Source of the DNA: Deltaproteobacteria bacterium
Lineage (GTDB): Bacteria > Myxococcota > Myxococcia > Myxococcales > SZAS-1
NCBI GenBank assembly: GCA_018266075.1
Contig: JAFEBB010000029.1
Location: 25,578 to 89,577 of the forward strand
Direction of reading: 5' to 3'
DNA length: 64,000 bases
Positions 59,250-64,000 of this stretch are shown in pieces. The number at the start of each line of letters is the position of its first letter. Position 1 is the first letter of the stretch. A program made the position numbers and the translations under genes. Under the pieces are notes generated by a model. That model was not told where the DNA came from. It worked only from the letters and a program-made list of their open reading frames with translations, and made no database searches.

Positions 59250-60413
59250 ATGAGCGTCCCGAACGAACGAAACGATTCCATCCCCTCGGTGGCGCGCCGT
59301 GATCAGCTGGCGCCCGCCAACATCGAAGTCACCGAAGAGCTGCTCCGCGCACTGCCCAAGACGGATCTGCACTGCCACCTCGACGGCTCGCTGCGCCTCA
59401 CCACCATCCTGGACCTCGCGCAGAAGCAGGGCGTGAAGCTGCCCGCCGACACACCGGATGGCCTCGCCAAGTCGATCCACCTCGGCAACATCTGCCAGGA
59501 CCTCGAGGACTACCTCACCGCCTTCGACGTCACGCTCTCCGTGATGCAGACCGAAGAGGCGCTCTACCGCACCGCGTACGAGCTCGCCCTCGACGCCGCC
59601 GCGGAGAACGTGCGCTACCTCGAGGTGCGCTACGCGCCCAACCTGCACACGCAGAAGGGCCTGAAGATGACGGCCGTGGTGGAGAGCGTGCTCGAGGGCT
59701 TGCGCCAGGCGAAGAAGGAAGTGGGCATCAAGAGCGGCGTGATCATCTGCGGCATCCGCCACATCAACCCGGTGACCTCGCTGCGCCTCGCCGAGCTCGC
59801 CGTGGCTTACAAGAACAAGGGCGTGAAGGGCTTCGACCTCGCCGGCGCCGAGTACGACTTCCCCGCCAAGGATCACAAGGAAGCGTTCCAGCTGATCCTT
59901 AACAACAACGTGAACTGTACCTGCCATGCGGGCGAGGCGTACGGCCCGGAGAGCATCGGTCAGGCGCTGCACATGGTGGGCGCGCACCGCATCGGCCACG
60001 GCACGCGGCTGCGCGAAGACGGCGACCTGCTCAACTACGTGAACGATCACCGCATCCCGCTCGAGGTCTGCCCCAGCTCGAACGTGCAGACGCGCGCTGT
60101 GCCGGATCTCGCGAGCCACCCGCTGAAGTTCTATTTCGACTTCGGCCTGCGCGTGACCATCAACACCGACAACCGGCTCATCACCGACACCACCGTCACC
60201 AAGGAGCTGGTGCTGGCCAACAAGGTGATGGGCCTCTCGCTCGACGACATCGTCACCATCCTCATCTCGGGCTTCAAGAGCGCGTTCTTGCCCTTCCGCG
60301 AGAAGCAGGACCTCTTGAAGGAGGTGAACCACGAGATCGGCGAGGTGCTGGCGCGCTTTGGCGGGCTGCGGAAGAACGGCGCCATCGTGGCGCCCGCAAC
60401 GCCGCGGGCGTAG
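59250..60413 (+). CDS. add: Adenosine deaminase
   Basis: 387 residues from ATG 59250 (a TTG two codons upstream is an alternative). Metal ligands and catalytic motifs: PKTDLHCHLDGSLRL, TCHAGEAYGPESIGQALH, GAHRIGHGTRLREDGD, PLEVCPSSNVQTRAVPD, LRVTINTDNRLITDT. In many adenosine deaminases the last motif reads NTDDP; the NTDNR form, with the second Asp replaced by Asn, also occurs in actinobacterial enzymes as I recall. Converts adenosine to inosine in the cytoplasm; purine salvage. Flanked by a GGATCC array upstream. Confidence 0.93.
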   Translation: MSVPNERNDSIPSVARRDQLAPANIEVTEELLRALPKTDLHCHLDGSLRLTTILDLAQKQGVKLPADTPDGLAKSIHLGNICQDLEDYLTAFDVTLSVMQTEEALYRTAYELALDAAAENVRYLEVRYAPNLHTQKGLKMTAVVESVLEGLRQAKKEVGIKSGVIICGIRHINPVTSLRLAELAVAYKNKGVKGFDLAGAEYDFPAKDHKEAFQLILNNNVNCTCHAGEAYGPESIGQALHMVGAHRIGHGTRLREDGDLLNYVNDHRIPLEVCPSSNVQTRAVPDLASHPLKFYFDFGLRVTINTDNRLITDTTVTKELVLANKVMGLSLDDIVTILISGFKSAFLPFREKQDLLKEVNHEIGEVLARFGGLRKNGAIVAPATPRA

Positions 60414-60519
60414 GTCGACGCGCACCAAGTTGCTTGCCCGACCTGGGTCGGGAAATTAGGTTGGCAGGAACTCTGCGCCGCGCGAAGGTCGAGGCGGCGT
60501 CAGAGCACTCCGAGGGGTC

Positions 60520-61758
60520 ATGGCCAAGACGATCGCGATGGTGCTCGCCGGTGGCGAGGGCAAGCGGCTGGACCCGCTCACGCGCGAACGCGCCAAACCG
60601 GCGGTGCCCTTCGGCGGGCGCTACCGCATCATCGACTTCGTGCTCAGCAACTTCGCCAACTCGGGCGTGCTGCGCATGAAGGTGCTCACCCAGTACAAGA
60701 GCGACTCCCTCAACACCCACGTGATGCGGGCCTGGCGCCTCTCGCCCATGCTCAACCAGTACGTGGACCTGGTGCCCGCGCAGATGCGCACCGGCCAGGA
60801 GTGGTACAAGGGCTCCGCCGACGCGATATATCAAAACCTCAACCTCATCACGGATGAGGAGCCGGACGACGTCTTCGTCTTCGGCAGCGATCACATCTAC
60901 CGGATGGACGTGCAGCAGATGCTCGACTTCCACCGGGTCACCGGCGCGGAGTGCACGGTCGCGGCCATCCCCATGCCGATTGAGGAGTGCTGGCAGTTCG
61001 GCGTGATCACCGTGAACGAGCAGGGACGGATGATCGGCTTCCACGAGAAGCCCAAGAACCCCGTGCCCATGCCGGGAAATCCGAAGATGTGTCTGGTGTC
61101 GATGGGGAACTACCTGTTCCGCACCGACTCGCTCGTGCGCGAGATCGTGCGCGACGCTGGCCGCGACGACTCGGCCCATGACTTCGGCAAGTCGATCATC
61201 GCGCAGATGTACAAGGACGCGGCGGTCTACGTGTACGACTTCGCGCGCAACAAGGTGGCCGGCCAGGGCGAGAAGGAGCGCGGCTACTGGCGCGACGTGG
61301 GAACCATCGACACGTACTACCAGGTGAACATGGACCTGGTGGACGTGGATCCGGTCTTCAACCTCTACAACGACCGCTGGCCCATCTACACCGCGAACCC
61401 GGCCGCGCCGCCCGCGAAGTTCGTGTTCAACGACGTGGCCGGCAACCGCGTGGGCAAGGCCACCGACTCGCTCATCTGCGAGGGCTGCATCATCTCCGGC
61501 GGCGCGGTGCACAAGAGCGTGCTCTCGCCGCGCGTGCGCGTGAACAGCTACTCCACCGTCGAGGACTCGATCTTGTTCGAGGGCGTGGTCGTCGGCCGCC
61601 ACTGCAAGATCAAGCGCGCCATCATCGACAAGAACGTCGAGATTCCGCCGGGCACGATCATCGGCCAGAACCCCGAAGAAGATCGCAAGCGCTTCAACGT
61701 CACCGAGAACGGCGTGGTCGTGATTCCCAAGGGCATGCGCATCGAGAAGAGCGCGTAG
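60520..61758 (+). CDS. glgC: Glucose-1-phosphate adenylyltransferase
   Basis: 412 residues. [100 protein letters not shown], and a left-handed beta-helix C-terminus ([20 protein letters not shown]). Makes ADP-glucose for glycogen; normally allosterically controlled. A GH57 glycosidase gene lies 1.6 kb downstream, supporting glycogen metabolism. Contains GATATATC copy 5 in frame (Ala-Ile-Tyr-Gln). Confidence 0.97.
   Translation: MAKTIAMVLAGGEGKRLDPLTRERAKPAVPFGGRYRIIDFVLSNFANSGVLRMKVLTQYKSDSLNTHVMRAWRLSPMLNQYVDLVPAQMRTGQEWYKGSADAIYQNLNLITDEEPDDVFVFGSDHIYRMDVQQMLDFHRVTGAECTVAAIPMPIEECWQFGVITVNEQGRMIGFHEKPKNPVPMPGNPKMCLVSMGNYLFRTDSLVREIVRDAGRDDSAHDFGKSIIAQMYKDAAVYVYDFARNKVAGQGEKERGYWRDVGTIDTYYQVNMDLVDVDPVFNLYNDRWPIYTANPAAPPAKFVFNDVAGNRVGKATDSLICEGCIISGGAVHKSVLSPRVRVNSYSTVEDSILFEGVVVGRHCKIKRAIIDKNVEIPPGTIIGQNPEEDRKRFNVTENGVVVIPKGMRIEKSA
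60825..60832. repeat. GATATATC palindrome, copy 5
   Basis: Inside glgC, in frame, in the stretch encoding DAIYQNL. Confidence 0.6.
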
Positions 61759-61845
61759 CCCGACATAGCGATAGCGACCTGTAGCCGTTTTTTTGCCAGG
61801 TGCTGATTTCCGGTCGAGCATGCCGCGTTCTCTCCGGAGGGACGC

Positions 61846-62850
61846 GTGAGCTCCACCGCACTGGTTCCAAATGATCTGATCGCGCCGCGCGGGCTGTCGA
61901 TCGTCACGAGCGCCGTCTACAAGGTTCGCGTGGCGTGGAGCGTGCGCTTCATGCACCTGCGCAACGCGGTGGCCCTCGAGCTCGCCGAGCGGCGCGCCGA
62001 GTGGAGCGCGCTCGTGGCCCGCGTGCGGATCGCGATGGATCCGGCCATCTCGCCGGCCGTGGCGGCGTATCGCGTGAGCGAGGCCCACGCGTTCGCGCGC
62101 GGCATGACCGCACCGCTCGCGCCCGAGTCGCAGACCTGGGTGCAGCCCGTGGAGCTCGCGGCCTGCTTCCTCGACACCGAGCATCGCAAGGCGCTCGCGC
62201 GACACTGGATTGGCCTGGGGCAGTCGGCCCACGCGGCCATCGCGGCGTACACCCAGCTCGCCGGCGAGCTCATGTCGCTGGGCGCGCATCCCGAGCTCCT
62301 GATGCACGTGCACGCCGCGGCGCTCGAGCGCGTGCACCACGCGGAAGGCGCGTTCTCGATCGCGAGCGCGTACGCGGGATTTGGAATCTCGCCGTCGGCG
62401 TGGCCGGAGCTGCCCAGGGTAGCGCGCACGTCGAAGCGCACGCGGAACGCAGCGCTGGCCCTGGTGGCCGAGCGCGCGCTGCTCGAGGGCTGGCTCTCGA
62501 CGGCCTATGGGGCGGCCGTGGCGCAGATCGCCGCCGCGCGCGCGAGTGAACCGGCGGTCGCCGCGCACCTGCGCATGGTGTCCGAGGACTCCGCGCGGCA
62601 GGCCGAGTTCGGCAAGCGGCTCGTGGATTGGACGCTCAAGCTGGGCGGCGAGCAGGTGGCGCTGGCGCTGGCGCTCGCGATTCGCAAGCTGCCGATGGCG
62701 CTCGTCGACGAGAAGCCGCTGCCGGGCACGCGCGCCGAGGTCCTGGAGCGCAATGGCCAGCCGCCGGCGCAGGTGCGGCGCGCGGTGTACCTCTCGATGC
62801 GCTCGCAGGTCGTGGCGGAGATGGCCGCGAAGCTCGACGGAAACGGCTGA
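61846..62850 (+). CDS. Ferritin-like domain protein with altered metal ligands
   Basis: 334 residues, GTG start with GGAGG six bases upstream. Helical bundle of the myxobacterial ferritin-like family. SAHAAIAAYTQLAGELMSLG corresponds to the family's EHASVAAFARF helix. AALERVHHAEGAFSIASAYA corresponds to the DEIEHA helix, ERALLEGWLSTAYGAAVAQI to the REGCVNET helix, and SEDSARQAEFGKRLVDWTLK to DEARHAELAWR. Two expected ligands differ (Glu of EHAS is absent, His of DEARHA is Gln), so di-iron chemistry is doubtful. The N-terminal 75 residues are distinctive. The stop overlaps the next start (TGATG). Confidence 0.65.
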   Translation: MSSTALVPNDLIAPRGLSIVTSAVYKVRVAWSVRFMHLRNAVALELAERRAEWSALVARVRIAMDPAISPAVAAYRVSEAHAFARGMTAPLAPESQTWVQPVELAACFLDTEHRKALARHWIGLGQSAHAAIAAYTQLAGELMSLGAHPELLMHVHAAALERVHHAEGAFSIASAYAGFGISPSAWPELPRVARTSKRTRNAALALVAERALLEGWLSTAYGAAVAQIAAARASEPAVAAHLRMVSEDSARQAEFGKRLVDWTLKLGGEQVALALALAIRKLPMALVDEKPLPGTRAEVLERNGQPPAQVRRAVYLSMRSQVVAEMAAKLDGNG

Positions 62851-63269
62851 TGGATCCGCGGATCAACATCGTCTCCCTCGGGGTGACGGATCCGGAGCGC
62901 GCGCTGAAGTTCTATCGCGAGGGCTTGGGTTGGCGTCCGGAAGTGGAGATGGGCGACTTCGTGCTCTTCACGCTCGCGGGCGGGCTGTGCCTCGCGCTCT
63001 ACCCGCGCAAGCTGCTCGCCGAGGACGCGAAGGTCAAAGATCCGGGCGGCTTCGCCGGCGTCACCCTCGCGCAGAACCAGCCGAGCGAGAAGCGCGTCGA
63101 CGAGGTCATCGCCCAGGCCCTCGCGGCGGGCGGCACGCTGCTCAAGAAGGCACAGAAGGCGGAGTGGGGCGGCTACTCGGGCTACGTCGCGGATCCGGAC
63201 GGACACCCTTGGGAAATTGCCTGGAATCCGCACTTCACGTTGAACGCTGACGGACTCTTGAGCTTCTGA
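62850..63269 (+). CDS. VOC-superfamily (glyoxalase-like) protein
   Basis: 139 residues from ATG 62850. Paired beta-alpha-beta-beta-beta modules: NIVSLGVTDPERALKFYREG, GWRPEVEMGDFVLFTLAGGL, DEVIAQALAAGGTLLKKAQK, GGYSGYVADPDGHPWEIAWN. The DPDGHPWEIAW motif is typical of the fold. Substrate not predictable; antibiotic-binding, dioxygenase or lyase roles occur. Overlaps the ferritin-like gene stop by one base, so translationally coupled. Confidence 0.85.
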   Translation: MDPRINIVSLGVTDPERALKFYREGLGWRPEVEMGDFVLFTLAGGLCLALYPRKLLAEDAKVKDPGGFAGVTLAQNQPSEKRVDEVIAQALAAGGTLLKKAQKAEWGGYSGYVADPDGHPWEIAWNPHFTLNADGLLSF

Positions 63270-63320
63270 ATATCGCGTAGAGAACGTGACCTCGGCGATC
63301 TGCGTGGCTAGCCTTGCTTC

Positions 63321-64000
63321 ATGGCTCAAGTTCGCGTCGCGCTGCTGTGGCACATGCACCAGCCGGTCTACCGGGATCCGGAGAACGGTGAGTACATCCT
63401 GCCCTGGGTGAGGCTGCACGCCACCCGCAGCTACTACGACATGGCCCGCGTGCTCGCCGAGTTCCCGCGCGCGCGCGCGACGATCAACCTCGTGCCCTCG
63501 CTGCTCGCGCAGCTCGAGGACTACATCGACGGCCGCGCCAAAGATCGCTTCCTGGATCTCACGCGCAAGCCGGCCGCGGCGCTGGATCCGAGCGAGCGCG
63601 CGTTCGTGTGGCGCAACTTCTTCATGGTGGATTGGGAGACGTGCGTGAAGCCGCTCCCGCGCTTCTGGGAGCTCTTGCAGCAGCGCGGGATGGATCTCTC
63701 GCGCGTGGATCTGGATCGCGTCGCGGCGGAGACCAGCGCTCAAGACGTGCGCGATCTTCAAGTGCTCTTCAACATGGCCTGGTTCGGCTTCAGCGCCTTC
63801 GAGGAAGAGCCGAGCCTGCGCGCGCTGCGCGACAAGGGCCGCGGCTTCACCGAGGCCGACAAGGCCGAGCTCCTGCGCGTGCAGCAGAAGATCCTGGCGC
63901 AGGTGATGCCGGCGCTCGCAGAGGTCGCGCGTCGCGGGCAGGCGGAGCTGACCGTCACGCCGTTCTACCACCCGATCTTGCCGCTGCTCTGCGACTCGGA
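63321..64000 (+). CDS. Glycoside hydrolase family 57 enzyme, 3' end outside window
   Basis: Visible 226 residues. MAQVRVALLWHMHQPVYRDP carries the GH57 opening HMHQP, followed by PWVRLHATRSYYDMARVLAE and INLVPSLLAQLEDYIDGRAK. Then come FNMAWFGFSAFEEEPSLRAL and GQAELTVTPFYHPILPLLCD, where TPFYHPILPL is typical of the GH57 catalytic domain. Catalytic Glu and Asp lie beyond the window. Likely alpha-amylase or amylopullulanase-like, acting on glycogen with glgC. Start fixed by the motif position. Confidence 0.9.
   Translation, partial: MAQVRVALLWHMHQPVYRDPENGEYILPWVRLHATRSYYDMARVLAEFPRARATINLVPSLLAQLEDYIDGRAKDRFLDLTRKPAAALDPSERAFVWRNFFMVDWETCVKPLPRFWELLQQRGMDLSRVDLDRVAAETSAQDVRDLQVLFNMAWFGFSAFEEEPSLRALRDKGRGFTEADKAELLRVQQKILAQVMPALAEVARRGQAELTVTPFYHPILPLLCDS

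Noticed and set aside
61760..61800. Seven-T run after glgC as a terminator
   Set aside because: The T run lies within the loop of the short ACCTG/CAGGT repeat rather than after a stem, so it is not a standard intrinsic terminator.

Overview
The window is a gene-dense, GC-rich (roughly two thirds G+C by eye) bacterial chromosome segment with no rRNA, tRNA, insertion sequence, prophage or CRISPR array that I could find. The gene content points to a myxobacterium (Myxococcota). Signs are the ParA-ParB-bactofilin trio, long TPR proteins, an FHA-DUF4388 protein, a Hanks-type kinase with a low-complexity tail, Cys-rich lipoproteins, an ECF sigma/anti-sigma pair and many lipoproteins. The core order parA/parB, rsmG, mnmG, mnmE, jag, yidC, yidD, rnpA, rpmH, dnaA, dnaN identifies it as the replication-origin region. 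The species cannot be named from the sequence.

Layout. 1-9.3 kb: end of a large TPR protein, an outer-membrane barrel protein, purF overlapping a stand-alone MshEN-like protein, a Cys-rich lipoprotein, an FHA-DUF4388 protein and a TPR protein. 9.3-17.4 kb: envelope biogenesis, with bamD and a small lipoprotein divergent from a tamA-tamB pair. 17.4-26.5 kb: a degenerate indole-glycerol-phosphate-synthase homologue, a DUF2795 protein, a kynureninase-like PLP enzyme, a Ser/Thr kinase, tatC-tatA, a chemoreceptor and a small lipoprotein. 26.5-29.4 kb: atpHA and a divergent small heat-shock protein. 29.5-39.3 kb: the leftward origin-side cluster from rpmH down to bactofilin, carrying two palindromic parS sites. 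39.6-44.5 kb: rightward dnaA, an interposed Ser-rich lipoprotein, dnaN and cyaY. 44.5-54.9 kb: a leftward MoxR/DUF58/VWA (Bat-like) operon led by a DUF4175 coiled-coil protein and a metallopeptidase-PEGA protein and ending with nagZ. 55.1-64 kb: ECF sigma/anti-sigma/secreted protein, a UvrD/PcrA helicase, adenosine deaminase, glgC, a ferritin-like protein, a VOC protein and the start of a GH57 glycosidase.

How genes work together. dnaA, dnaN and parABS handle initiation and segregation. rnpA, yidD, yidC and jag make the membrane-insertion cluster. bamD, tamA and tamB build the outer membrane. tatAC exports folded proteins. glgC and the GH57 enzyme suggest glycogen metabolism.

The most unusual non-genic signal is a set of dispersed short repeats. 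The hexamer GGATCC is strongly over-represented and often tandem. Three loci carry heptanucleotide tandem repeats. Five copies of the AT-rich palindrome GATATATC occur where base composition predicts well under one. The most unusual genic points are the gene inserted between dnaA and dnaN, a TatC with an insertion of about 170 residues, and a TrpC homologue lacking both catalytic lysines.
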